The notes: a model not told the origin generated them from the letters alone. DNA of 28,821 bases from Clostridium sp. UBA2485 (GCF_002341865.1 NZ_DDOV01000071.1:20134-48954); one strand, 5' to 3'. Counted from the first letter of the stretch, positions 1-7,836 are shown. Program-made: numbers and translations.

Positions 1-72
1 AAAATATACTCTGGAAAATAATTTTTCTAAAAAATAGCTTAAATCCTTAGAAATTAAGGATTAACAATTAAT

Positions 73-182
73 AATGAAGAATTCAGGAAAAAATTCACTA
101 GAGGTGAATTTCTTAAAATAGAATTTATTTTTAGAAAACTCCAAAGGCTTTAGCAGTGGAGTTTTAACCATAATTCTTCATT
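73..182. repeat. palindromic intergenic repeat element
   Basis: An 11-bp perfect inverted repeat (AATGAAGAATT at 73-83, AATTCTTCATT at 172-182) encloses two further hairpins. One has arms AAATTCAC 91-98 and GTGAATTT 104-111; the other has arms AAAACTCCA 135-143 and TGGAGTTTT 157-165. The nested design looks like a dispersed non-coding repeat of clostridial intergenic regions, perhaps a miniature element. That family assignment is from memory of similar sequences, not a search. The rest of the 1-409 gap is AT-rich with no gene I can support. Confidence 0.55.
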
Positions 183-409
183 TTTCATTCTTAATTTTTC
201 ATTCATAGAAAAGAATTTTTGTTATGGAAATTAAAATCATGTATAAATTAATTTTTTATTGTGAAACCCTATATTAAGTGCTATTGTGAAAAACATAAAA
301 ACTCAAAACAAAAAGTATAAAAATAAACTCATTATAATTAACTTATGCTAAAATATAACCACTATAGAAACATTAAATAATGATAAAACAACAGAAAGGG
401 ATGAATATA

Positions 410-1267
410 TTGAAAAAGCATCGTTTTATTTTAGTTTATCTACTGCTAATTTTTTCTCTTTTATTTACCAGTTGTCGTTCTACCCCTCAACATCCAGCTT
501 CCGAAAGAGGCCTGTCAGCCACATTTTATCCAGTAGGCAAAGGTGACTGTATTCTCTTGCAATGTGAAGGCGAGGCTATGTTAATTGATGCAGGCTATTC
601 TAAAAATACTGATGATATACTTTCTTATCTTTCCGAGCAAAATATAAGAAGCCTTTCTGCCATTATCGCAACTCATCCTGATAAAGATCATATCGGTGGG
701 ATATCAGGGATTATTTCCAGTGGAATGGATATAGGCACTCTATATAAAACGGACGTAGTAAAAAATAATTCCGATGACTATTCTGCAATGCTTTCAGCTA
801 TAGAAAATTACAATATTCATGTGGAAAATCCTAAACCTGGAAGCCATTTTTTACTGGGCAGTGCCACAGTTACCTTTCTTGCACCTTTATCAAATGATTA
901 TAATGATGTAAACAATACGTCAATTGTAGTAAAGGTAGACTATGCCGGAAAATCAATGCTGTTTACCGGTGATATTTTAAATGATGCAGAGAATGATTTA
1001 TTAGATACAACAACAGATTTATCCTCCAACATACTAAAAATAGCATATCATGGCCGTTCCGGTTCTTCATCTAAAAAGTTTCTTGAAATGGTACATCCTA
1101 AGTATGCTGTTATTACCTGTGATGAAAATAATGACAATGCTCCTTCAACAAAAGTTCTAGATAGGCTAAAAAAATTAAATGCAACTGTCTTACGAACCGA
1201 TAAGGATGGCATCATTATTATTACTGTTAATCCTAACGGTGAAATTGATCTAGCAAATGATGTATAA
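410..1267 (+). CDS. ComEC-like metallo-beta-lactamase-fold lipoprotein
   Basis: A secreted, lipid-anchored hydrolase of the metallo-beta-lactamase superfamily, close to the soluble C-terminal domain of ComEC/Rec2. The metal-binding motif THPDKDHIGG follows VGKGDCILLQ and MLIDAG near the N-terminus. LFTGDI and the IAYHGRSGSSS segment supply later ligands. The reading frame is open from an ATG at 380, with another ATG at 401. However, AGAAAGGG (393-400) abuts the ATG at 401 and is correctly spaced for the TTG at 410, which I chose. That start gives 285 residues: a lysine-rich N-terminus, a hydrophobic core and lipobox LFTSC with Cys22. It lacks the ComEC membrane channel domain, so it is not itself a DNA uptake channel. 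Related stand-alone proteins may be nucleases or other phosphodiesterases; the substrate is unknown. A terminator follows, so it seems monocistronic. Confidence 0.85.
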   Translation: MKKHRFILVYLLLIFSLLFTSCRSTPQHPASERGLSATFYPVGKGDCILLQCEGEAMLIDAGYSKNTDDILSYLSEQNIRSLSAIIATHPDKDHIGGISGIISSGMDIGTLYKTDVVKNNSDDYSAMLSAIENYNIHVENPKPGSHFLLGSATVTFLAPLSNDYNDVNNTSIVVKVDYAGKSMLFTGDILNDAENDLLDTTTDLSSNILKIAYHGRSGSSSKKFLEMVHPKYAVITCDENNDNAPSTKVLDRLKKLNATVLRTDKDGIIIITVNPNGEIDLANDV

Positions 1268-1310
1268 AAGATAATATAGATATACCGGTGCTAATATTAA
1301 CATATAAGTA

Positions 1311-1341
1311 AAAATAGCTGCTATTTTTTAGTAGCTATTTT
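1311..1341 (+). terminator. terminator of the MBL lipoprotein gene
   Basis: AAAATAGCT (1311-1319) pairs with AGCTATTTT (1333-1341), with three further inner pairs, followed by AAATTTT. It lies about 45 bases after the stop codon of the plus-strand gene. Confidence 0.6.
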
Positions 1342-1504
1342 AAATTTTAAATTCGCAATTCACAATTGTTGATAGTTGTTTAATTGTATCCATTATACTG
1401 TAATTAATGCTATAATTAGTATATTAGTAGACTATAATTTAGATATAATTATAATAAAGAATGATGTAAAAATTATTTATATTAGTTTTACGGAGGAATT
1501 TCTC

Positions 1505-1933
1505 ATGGAGAAAGAATATAGAGCCAAATCATATAAACTTTTAATAATGTGGACAATTGGCGCTTTAGTATTGATGATATCAACAAGTATTGTAGTGACA
1601 AAATATTTTTCAGAATTTTCAACATTAGTTATATCGAAAATACTCCTGCTACTAACCCTCATTGTTCTTCTTATCTTATTTTATATCATATATAAAACAG
1701 AGAATATTTACTGGATTAATGGAACAAGCTATGAGGCTGCAAAATCTGCAACAAGTGAAAGGCGTAAAAAATTTGCTATAATCCACTTAAGAATTTTTTT
1801 CAAGGCAACAGCTATTTATAGTGTTTATTGCATAATAGGTATTCTAATTAATACTTCTGTAATTATAGATACTATCATTTTTTTGATTCTCACTATTACA
1901 GCAGCTGTAAGGACAATACCTATCAGATTATGA
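1505..1933 (+). CDS. small four-helix membrane protein, unknown function
   Basis: I do not recognise this family. The frame is open from 1376, but the ATG at 1505 is preceded by CGGAGGAATTTCTC, a strong ribosome binding site, so the protein is 142 residues. It has a short charged N-terminus, two hydrophobic helices at about residues 12-35 and 42-64, a charged loop ending in SERRKKF, and two more helices at about 95-115 and 118-137. The pattern suggests an integral membrane protein with both ends in the cytoplasm. There is no catalytic motif. It stands alone between the preceding terminator and the convergent sulfite reductase gene, so context gives no clue. Confidence 0.7.
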   Translation: MEKEYRAKSYKLLIMWTIGALVLMISTSIVVTKYFSEFSTLVISKILLLLTLIVLLILFYIIYKTENIYWINGTSYEAAKSATSERRKKFAIIHLRIFFKATAIYSVYCIIGILINTSVIIDTIIFLILTITAAVRTIPIRL

Positions 1934-2087
1934 GTATGATTATAATGTACAATTGAATACAAATTTAAATTAATAAATAAAAATATATTTTGTGTAAGGG
2001 GGAACAATGTTCTCCCCTAAAGTATAAATGATAATAATCATATGAGAAATATTAAAATAGTACTAGCATTAATATTATTTACAAAAT

Positions 2088-2131
2088 AAAAGGCATAAAA
2101 TTAAGATATAAATCTAAATTTCACGCCTTTT
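2088..2131 (-). terminator. bidirectional terminator between convergent genes
   Basis: AAAAGGC at 2088-2094 pairs with GCCTTTT at 2125-2131. The stem extends to about 20 bp (2088-2107 with 2112-2131), with two G-U pairs and one mismatch and a four-base loop. T-runs occur on both sides (eight T on the plus strand; TTTTATTTT on the minus strand). It can end both the plus-strand membrane gene and the minus-strand sulfite reductase operon. Confidence 0.85.
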
Positions 2132-2155
2132 TTTTATTTTCTATTTATCTATCAT

Positions 2156-3103
2156 CTAGCAGGAATATCCTCTTTTAGTGTGAAGTTCTGCACTTAATAT
2201 TTCTTCTTTTCTATCAAGAATCTTATTCTCTAATATAGCTTTTGAAACTTCTTCAAAGCCAATTCTATCTACCATGTCTCCAAATCTTTCTCCAGTTTTA
2301 CCCTTTTCTCTATAATATAAAATTGATTTTTCTATTATGTTCATAGCTTCATCATAGGAATAAATTTCTTCAATCATTTGTCCTCTTTTTGGAACTTTTC
2401 CCCATTTTCCACCTATAAACAATTTAACTCCTTCTTTTCCACATTCTATTGAATCAAAGTGGCATTTATCTATACATAATCCACAGTTATTACATTTTTC
2501 TATGTCTATATGAAGCTTTCCATCAATAACTTTAGCTGCACCTTTTCTACAGGCTTCTTCCACTGAACATTTTTTGCATCCTGAGCATAAATCTTCATCA
2601 TACGCTGGAACTCTTTGTCCCATTATACCAAAGTCATTTAAGTCAGGTTTTATACAATTATTTGGACATCCTCCTATACCTATTTTAAACTTATGTGGTA
2701 AAAGTACATTATAATATCCTTTGTAGAATCTCTCATGTATTTTTCTTGCTAACTCTTGCGTATCTAAAAGTCCAAATACACATACGGTCCCTTTACAAGA
2801 AACTACCGGTCTAACTCTTGGTCCTGTTCCTCCTGCTTCAAGCCCAGCATCTTTCAATTCACCTTTTATCTTTGGAATATCTTCATAGTTTAACCATGGT
2901 ATCTCTACTGTAAGTCTTGTAGTATAGCTCATATATCCTCTTCCATATTTTTCAGCTATATCAGAAAGGACCCTTGTTTCATTAGAATTTAAATTTCCAT
3001 CTTCTGTGATTACTCTACAAGCAAAATGTTTTCCATCCCTTTGAGGAATAAATCCCTGTCCCTTTAATTTTGATTTTTCTTCTGCCGAAACTTTTATTGC
3101 CAT
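2156..3103 (-). CDS. siroheme sulfite/nitrite reductase-like protein with ferredoxin domain
   Basis: A compact (315-residue) sulfite/nitrite reductase-type redox enzyme expected to reduce sulfite or a related sulfur/nitrogen oxyanion in the cytoplasm. In order: an N-terminal ferredoxin-like half domain with the YMSYTTRLTVEIP substrate-side segment; siroheme/[4Fe-4S] ligands in CKGTVC (Cys103, Cys108) and GGCPNNC (Cys146, Cys150); then two ferredoxin motifs, CSGCKKC plus Cys185, and CNNCGLCIDKC at 204-214. The first siroheme pair is spaced C-x4-C, where AsrC and CysI have C-x5-C. ATG 3103 was preferred to GTG 3112 because GAAGGG (3115-3120) sits 11 bases before the ATG and only two before the GTG. 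It lies 18 bases after the CoA-disulfide reductase gene, so the two are probably co-transcribed. The substrate is not proven. Confidence 0.85.
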   Translation of the reverse strand: MAIKVSAEEKSKLKGQGFIPQRDGKHFACRVITEDGNLNSNETRVLSDIAEKYGRGYMSYTTRLTVEIPWLNYEDIPKIKGELKDAGLEAGGTGPRVRPVVSCKGTVCVFGLLDTQELARKIHERFYKGYYNVLLPHKFKIGIGGCPNNCIKPDLNDFGIMGQRVPAYDEDLCSGCKKCSVEEACRKGAAKVIDGKLHIDIEKCNNCGLCIDKCHFDSIECGKEGVKLFIGGKWGKVPKRGQMIEEIYSYDEAMNIIEKSILYYREKGKTGERFGDMVDRIGFEEVSKAILENKILDRKEEILSAELHTKRGYSC

Positions 3104-3121
3104 TCCCTTCACTACCCTTCC

Positions 3122-4753
3122 CTATATTTGTGGTATTGTCATTCCACCTTCTAATATTTTTATATCTTTATATCCTAAAGCCTTAAGCTTTTTATAAGCT
3201 ATATACGCTATTTTACCGACCCTACAAACTAAAATTAAATTTTCATTCTTTTCAATATGGTTTATATGCTCATTAATATTATCAAAAGGAATATTGATTG
3301 CACCTTCAATATGTTTTTCTTCAAACTCATCTTCACTTCTTAAATCAATTACCCTATACTTATCTTTATCCTGCCTGAATTCTATAGGAGTTACTGTATC
3401 AACTTTTCCATTCATTTTATTTAAAAGCACATTTGCAGCCACTATAGTTGATGCCATTGCCATGGAAAATGGTGGTGCATATGCAAGGTCTAAATTTTCT
3501 ATATCTTCAACTTTTGCTTTAAAGGTTATGGCTGTAGCCAATATATCAATAGGTTTATCTATCACTCCTGGACCTATAATTTGTGCTCCTAATATTCTTC
3601 TAGAGTCTTTATCTGCAATAAGCTTTGTAACAATATTTTTAGCTCCTGGATAATAATGAGCCCTATCATTAGTTGGAACTAATATACTTATGGTATTGAA
3701 TCCTGAAGATTTCGCATCCTGCTCTGATAATCCAGTTTTGCCTGTATTTATATCAAATATTTTTACTACAGTAGTACCTAAAACCCCATCCAAAGCCGCT
3801 CTCTCTCCTGATATATTAAGAGCTGCAATACGTCCCATCTTATTTGAGGTTGAACCCATTGGATACCACACTTTGCTTTCTGTAATAATATTTATATTCT
3901 CTGCACAGTCTCCTACTGCATATATATCCTTCTCACTGGTTTCCATATATTCATTGACCCTTATGGCATTTCTTTCTCCAAGGGTTATTCCTGCTCTTTG
4001 TGCAATCTCCGTATTAGCCCTTACTCCTATTGCCATAACTACCATGTCTGCCTTTATTTTTCTTTTATCTGTTATTACTTTCTCTACTCTATTTGCTCCT
4101 TCAATGGAAATTACTTGTTCTTCCATAAGAGGCATTATTCCTTTGTCTAAAAGATGTTCCTGTGCAATATGAGCTATCTCTATATCAAACCCTGGTAATA
4201 TTTGTGGTGCCATTTCTATTAGTGTAACTTTTACCCCTTGTTCTATAAGATTTTCTGCTACCTCTATTCCAATAAAACCTCCACCTATTACAACTGCTCT
4301 TTTCACATCACCTTGTTCTACAGCTTCTCTTATCTTCACTGCATCTTCAGGAGTCCTAATAGTAAAAACTCCCTCTAAATCTTTTCCTTCCATTGCTGGC
4401 ACAAAGGGAGATGCCCCAGTAGCAATAACTAATTTATCATAGTTTAACTTTTTTATTTCTCCACTGCTTAAATCCTGTACTTCTACCTCTTTTGAATTCT
4501 TTGATATTTCCTTTGCTTCCAATTGTGTAAATACCTGAACTCCGGTAAATTTCTCAAATTCTTCAGGTGTTTTAACTATAAGATCTTTTTTATCTTCAAT
4601 GACTCCACCAATATAATAAGGAAGTCCACATCCTGCATAGGATATATGCTTGTCTCTTGTTATTAAAGTTACATCATAATTTTTGTCTTCTCTCTTAAGC
4701 TTCGCAGCAGTCTTGGTCCCTGCAGCAACCCCTCCTATAACCAGTATTTTCAC
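3122..4753 (-). CDS. CoA-disulfide/persulfide reductase with rhodanese domain
   Basis: FAD- and NAD(P)H-dependent class III pyridine-nucleotide disulfide oxidoreductase of 543 residues. It is related to CoA-disulfide reductases and NADH-dependent persulfide/polysulfide reductases. Residues 1-12 give the FAD motif MKILVIGGVAAG. YAGCGLPYY places the redox cysteine at Cys42. VVIGGGFIGIEVAE is the NAD(P)H-binding motif, and YAVGDCAE is the second FAD motif. Residues from about 460 form a rhodanese domain (VIDLRSEDEFEEKHIEGAINIP) with the loop CRVGKIAY and Cys510. The sixth loop position is Ile, where many rhodaneses carry Arg, Ser or Thr. The start is GTG after GGTGGGGGTAAT. Pairing with the sulfite reductase-like gene and an upstream LysR gene supports a role in sulfane-sulfur or polysulfide reduction. 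The exact substrate (CoA disulfide, polysulfide, CoA persulfide) is open. Confidence 0.9.
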   Translation of the reverse strand: MKILVIGGVAAGTKTAAKLKREDKNYDVTLITRDKHISYAGCGLPYYIGGVIEDKKDLIVKTPEEFEKFTGVQVFTQLEAKEISKNSKEVEVQDLSSGEIKKLNYDKLVIATGASPFVPAMEGKDLEGVFTIRTPEDAVKIREAVEQGDVKRAVVIGGGFIGIEVAENLIEQGVKVTLIEMAPQILPGFDIEIAHIAQEHLLDKGIMPLMEEQVISIEGANRVEKVITDKRKIKADMVVMAIGVRANTEIAQRAGITLGERNAIRVNEYMETSEKDIYAVGDCAENINIITESKVWYPMGSTSNKMGRIAALNISGERAALDGVLGTTVVKIFDINTGKTGLSEQDAKSSGFNTISILVPTNDRAHYYPGAKNIVTKLIADKDSRRILGAQIIGPGVIDKPIDILATAITFKAKVEDIENLDLAYAPPFSMAMASTIVAANVLLNKMNGKVDTVTPIEFRQDKDKYRVIDLRSEDEFEEKHIEGAINIPFDNINEHINHIEKNENLILVCRVGKIAYIAYKKLKALGYKDIKILEGGMTIPQI

Positions 4754-4833
4754 ATTACCCCCACCTTCAACTTAATTTGTTAATTTATAAACATAATAGG
4801 TTAAATTGAATTTTTTGTAACATCATCATATTT

Positions 4834-4862
4834 ATTATATCGCCTCTATGATACAAACTGAA
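4834..4862 (-). promoter_or_regulatory. candidate promoter of the CoA-disulfide reductase operon
   Basis: On the minus strand a perfect TATAAT (4834-4839) lies 17 bases downstream of a weak -35, TTCAGT (4857-4862). A good -10 with a poor -35 is what an activator-dependent promoter looks like, and a LysR gene lies immediately upstream. A small inverted repeat (AGAAT, four bases, ATTCT) further upstream is a possible regulator site. Confidence 0.45.
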
Positions 4863-4937
4863 CTTAAGAATAGTTATAGTAGAATAAAAATTCTTTATAT
4901 TAAAATTAATTAAAGCAGCATAAAATCTTCATAAGAA

Positions 4938-4976
4938 AAGGCTGAACTAGAGGATTTCTTTCCCTAGTTCAGCCTT
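4938..4976 (-). terminator. terminator overlapping the end of the LysR gene
   Basis: A perfect 13-bp stem (AAGGCTGAACTAG 4938-4950 and CTAGTTCAGCCTT 4964-4976) with a 13-base loop, followed on the minus strand by TTCTT. The stop codon (4947-4949) lies inside the stem and the last codons lie in the loop and other arm, so the 3' end of the reading frame doubles as the terminator. Confidence 0.85.
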
Positions 4977-5861
4977 ATTACATTCCTTTTTACAAAAATC
5001 AATAAAATTATTTATGAATTCCATATTTGAATTCTTTAAATATATAAAATTAAATTCTCTTTTTATTGTTAAATTTTTAATTGGTAATATCTTAATCTTT
5101 CTACTTATCACTGAAGGCTTTAAGGCTTCACAAGATACTACCGTAGCCCCTAATCCCGATTCTACAAGAGATATGATTGCAGTTATATCCCCAATTTCCA
5201 TGTAGGGAATAATTTTCTTAGGATCATATCCCTGCTCAGCTATATAATCTTCAAAAACCTTTCTCGTACCAGATCCTCTTTCTCTCAATATAAGCTTTTC
5301 CATAAGAACCTCTTCAATAGTTATACTTCTTCTTTTAGCCAATTGATGTTTTCTTGAAATTGCAAATACAAGTTCATCATCTTTGAGCTTTTCATAAATA
5401 ACTTTATTCTTATCAAAAGGTCCTTCGATAACTCCTAAAATAATCTCTCCACTAAAAAGCTTTTGAATTATAGTTTCCGTATTTTCCACTTGAAGTATTA
5501 TATCTATATTTTTATTACTCATTTTATAATTGCCTATAATAGGAGGTAGTACGTATCCTCCAATGGTAAGAGTAGCACCTACATCATATCTTTTTATAGT
5601 GCAAGCCTCATTAGTTATTTGATTTTTAACCAACTTACTTATTTTATCTACCTCTAAGGCATATTTATACAATATATTCCCTGCCCTAGTAAGTTCCATA
5701 GTCTTATGCTTTTTTTCTATTAACTTTACATTGTAATATTCCTCTAAAAGCTTTATATGGTGAGAAATTGCAGGCTGAGTCATATTTAATATATTAGCAG
5801 CTCTTGTAAAGTTTTTTGTATTAGCCACAGTTATAAATGTTTCAAGTTTTATATCAATCAC
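4947..5861 (-). CDS. LysR-family transcriptional regulator
   Basis: A 304-residue LysR-type DNA-binding regulator of normal length. The winged helix-turn-helix is at residues 1-60, with the signature FTRAANILNMTQPAISHHIK, followed by a linker helix and a periplasmic-binding-like effector domain (VGATLTIGGYVLPP; LILRERGSGTRKVFEDY). The RERGSGTR segment resembles CysB/CysL-type anion-sensing members, but the ligand cannot be read from sequence. The start is GTG; the ribosome binding site is poor (AAGGAATG about 10 bases upstream). It is co-directional with the sulfur-redox genes downstream but separated from them by a strong terminator and a new promoter. It therefore probably regulates that promoter rather than sharing a transcript. 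Confidence 0.88.
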   Translation of the reverse strand: MIDIKLETFITVANTKNFTRAANILNMTQPAISHHIKLLEEYYNVKLIEKKHKTMELTRAGNILYKYALEVDKISKLVKNQITNEACTIKRYDVGATLTIGGYVLPPIIGNYKMSNKNIDIILQVENTETIIQKLFSGEIILGVIEGPFDKNKVIYEKLKDDELVFAISRKHQLAKRRSITIEEVLMEKLILRERGSGTRKVFEDYIAEQGYDPKKIIPYMEIGDITAIISLVESGLGATVVSCEALKPSVISRKIKILPIKNLTIKREFNFIYLKNSNMEFINNFIDFCKKECNKAELGKEIL

Positions 5862-5970
5862 AACTTACATTCATTCCTTCCTATTTCATAAAGTAAGCAT
5901 TAAAAACCTCTAATTTTTCTAATTTCATATTTCTTCTTTGCCGCTGCATTGAAAGTATATAAAATAATTT

Positions 5971-6130
5971 TAGGTACATGAAACTAAATAATAAGTCAAA
6001 GATGCGCTGAATATTTACATCAAGCAGGAGGCCAGTTCAGCTGGTAGTATATCTATCAGTGGGTTCTTCCGGCGCAGCATGACGCAAAATATACTAGCAT
6101 ACTGACTTGTTTATTTTTTCATGTACCTTA
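5971..6130. repeat. structured inverted-repeat (MITE-like) element
   Basis: A 160-base block bounded by inverted repeats: AGGTACATGAAA... at 5972-5998 and its complement at 6103-6128, both ending in AAGTCA towards the inside, with a one-base length difference. The interior is richer in G+C than its surroundings and holds nested pairings: TAGTATAT 6045-6052 with ATATACTA 6089-6096, and the hairpin CCAGTTCAGCTGG near 6032-6044. There is no reading frame of note. It could be a non-autonomous mobile element or a structured RNA on either strand. I saw no convincing target-site duplication. The rest of the 5862-6252 gap shows nothing else. Confidence 0.55.
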
Positions 6131-6252
6131 TATCTACTATAACATTAATCAATTCTCCTGCTTTCTTTTGAATTTATATAAAAAATAATTTATATTTTCC
6201 ATTAATTATTTGACATAAAAATGTTTATATAAAATCAAAACTTATAGTAGAA

Positions 6253-7242
6253 TTATTTTTCATTCTCTCTCTTCATCATGGTGTATGCACCACTAAATGC
6301 TCCGAAAAGCACACCAGTAATAGGAAATACAATCCAGCAAATGTTCCATGCCCCAAATACAACCCCGCCAATCAAGAATATTGCAGTAGTAAGTGGCCAT
6401 ACAACCGCTCCAACAGCACCAATTACTCTATTATTCTCTTTACTTTTCTTAGAATATTCTTCAATTTGTAAAAGTATGCTATAACTACTGTTTATATTTC
6501 CAACTCTTACAAACATAAATACAGCAATTGCTACCATTACTAATAATATAACTACTCCATAACTGGATAATTTATATTCATTTCCTTTTATTGAAGACAA
6601 AATAATTGATGGCGCAGGTGATAATACACAAAGAATAACACCAATAATAATATTCATAGTGAAAGTTGATGAGAATTCTTCTTTTCTTTGTTGAACTTTG
6701 TTTTTCACATATGATGGAATATTAAAATCTCTTTCTAAATACTTGTACTTTTCAAGCTTAGTACCAGAATAGATAAACAGACCAACAGCAGCAGCAATTA
6801 AAAGAAGTAGTGATACAATACTAATTGCATTGAAAATTCCCTCATAAATTCCTATTATAGACATATTGTTTGTTACAAGCCCTTCAATAAAGATTAATGC
6901 TGCTGGAGCTAAAATACATAAAAATACTCCAATAGCAATCATATTTCCATACTTCTCTTTATCAACCATAAAGCTTTCTGCTTCTTCCATAGAAATTGTT
7001 CTAATATTATTTGCTTCCTTTGTAGTATCAATGCCAAATTCCTCAATCAGTTCATCAATATTACCAAATTCTGAGATAACAATACCAATGGCTTCATTTT
7101 CTGTCTTTCCACTTTTTTTAAGCTCATTATATTTATCTTCCATATTGTATAATAACTCTTTTTTTAACTTCATAGTTTCAGCATTCTTCGGCAAACTTGC
7201 AAAGATGTTATCTAAATAATTTTTAATTGTCTCCACTTTCAT
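6253..7242 (-). CDS. HAAS-domain multi-pass membrane protein
   Basis: A 329-residue protein with an N-terminal helical domain of the HAAS/DUF1700 type: MKVETIKNYLDNIFASLP, paired charged helices, then GNIDELIEEFG at about residues 51-61. About six to seven membrane helices follow, in clusters near 100-170, 195-255 and 275-320. Proteins of this class sit beside PadR regulators and are thought to sense or signal at the membrane; their molecular activity is not established. The start overlaps the end of the PadR gene by 20 bases, indicating translational coupling. A second, unlike copy of the same gene pair occurs at 8636-9992. Confidence 0.75.
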   Translation of the reverse strand: MKVETIKNYLDNIFASLPKNAETMKLKKELLYNMEDKYNELKKSGKTENEAIGIVISEFGNIDELIEEFGIDTTKEANNIRTISMEEAESFMVDKEKYGNMIAIGVFLCILAPAALIFIEGLVTNNMSIIGIYEGIFNAISIVSLLLLIAAAVGLFIYSGTKLEKYKYLERDFNIPSYVKNKVQQRKEEFSSTFTMNIIIGVILCVLSPAPSIILSSIKGNEYKLSSYGVVILLVMVAIAVFMFVRVGNINSSYSILLQIEEYSKKSKENNRVIGAVGAVVWPLTTAIFLIGGVVFGAWNICWIVFPITGVLFGAFSGAYTMMKRENEK

Positions 7243-7567
7243 TCATCTCCTTAATAAATTTACTCATTACTTCTTTTATAACTTTCCACTCTTCACATTT
7301 ATCCTTATAATACTCACGACCTTTTGAGGTGATTCTGTAATAGGTTCTCCTCTTTCCAAAAGTCTCATCTCCATAAAAAGACTCTATATATCCATTGTTT
7401 TCTAATCTAGTAAATGCAGAGTATAATGTTGTTTCCTTGATGACATACTTTTCTTCTGAAAGCTTTTTTATTGTTTTAGATATCTCATATCCATAGGATT
7501 CTTTATCTAAGAGTGTAAAAAGAATAATTGTATCATTATAACCTCTAATGACATCACTACTTATCAA
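7223..7567 (-). CDS. PadR-family transcriptional regulator
   Basis: A 114-residue winged-helix repressor of the PadR family, at the usual length for the short subfamily 2. The core is ILFTLLDKESYGYEISKTI, then ETTLYSAFTRLENNGYIES (recognition helix) and the wing RRTYYRITSKG, ending in a dimerisation helix. The start is TTG at 7567, preceded by AGGAGGGAG. It overlaps the downstream HAAS membrane gene and is expected to repress its own operon. The inducer cannot be read from sequence. Confidence 0.88.
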   Translation of the reverse strand: MISSDVIRGYNDTIILFTLLDKESYGYEISKTIKKLSEEKYVIKETTLYSAFTRLENNGYIESFYGDETFGKRRTYYRITSKGREYYKDKCEEWKVIKEVMSKFIKEMNESGDN

Positions 7568-7717
7568 ATGTTATTCTCCCTCCTATTCAATAACTATGCT
7601 AATTTATTTTATTAGATAACTATTATTCCTACTATATTAAGGCACATTCAATAAAATAACCAACTAGTATGGGTCATATATTTTCTTCATATGCTTTGTG
7701 CGATTACTACGTCTAAC

Positions 7718-7775
7718 GTACTTCATCTGTCGTAGTAATTATACTATACCATAATTACTACGACAGATAAAGTAC
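7718..7775. repeat. 25-bp inverted repeat in intergenic region
   Basis: Arms at 7718-7742 and 7751-7775 are complementary over 25 bases with a single C/T difference (a G-U pair in RNA), with the eight-base loop ACTATACC. The core is ATCTGTCGTAGTAATTAT. A third, degenerate copy of the arm (ATTACTACGTC) lies just left at about 7703-7713. Five T follow the right arm on the plus strand, so it could terminate plus-strand transcription, yet no plus-strand gene lies near. It may instead be an operator or a small mobile remnant. It and the terminator at 7837-7868 are all I see in the 7568-7914 gap. Confidence 0.6.
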
Positions 7776-7836
7776 TTTTTCATATTTTCTAAATTTATTT
7801 TTTATAATATCTTTTGTATGCTTTTACTTTAAAAAT

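Noticed and set aside
1825..2007. Minus-strand open frame opposite the end of the small membrane protein
   Set aside because: Low-complexity hydrophobic translation, antisense to a gene with a strong ribosome binding site, and no start signal of its own.
1997..2018. Hairpin GGGGGAAC/GTTCTCCCC as a terminator
   Set aside because: The stem has a bulge and almost no loop and is not followed by a T-run; the terminator at 2088-2131 is far better.
3294..4172. Plus-strand open frames opposite the CoA-disulfide reductase gene
   Set aside because: They lie entirely within a strongly conserved minus-strand gene, lack ribosome binding sites and have no recognisable domains.
6030..6060. tRNA-like stretch TTCAGCTGGTAG
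   Set aside because: It resembles a tRNA D-arm by chance; there is no acceptor stem, anticodon arm or T-arm (GTTCGAATC) in register.
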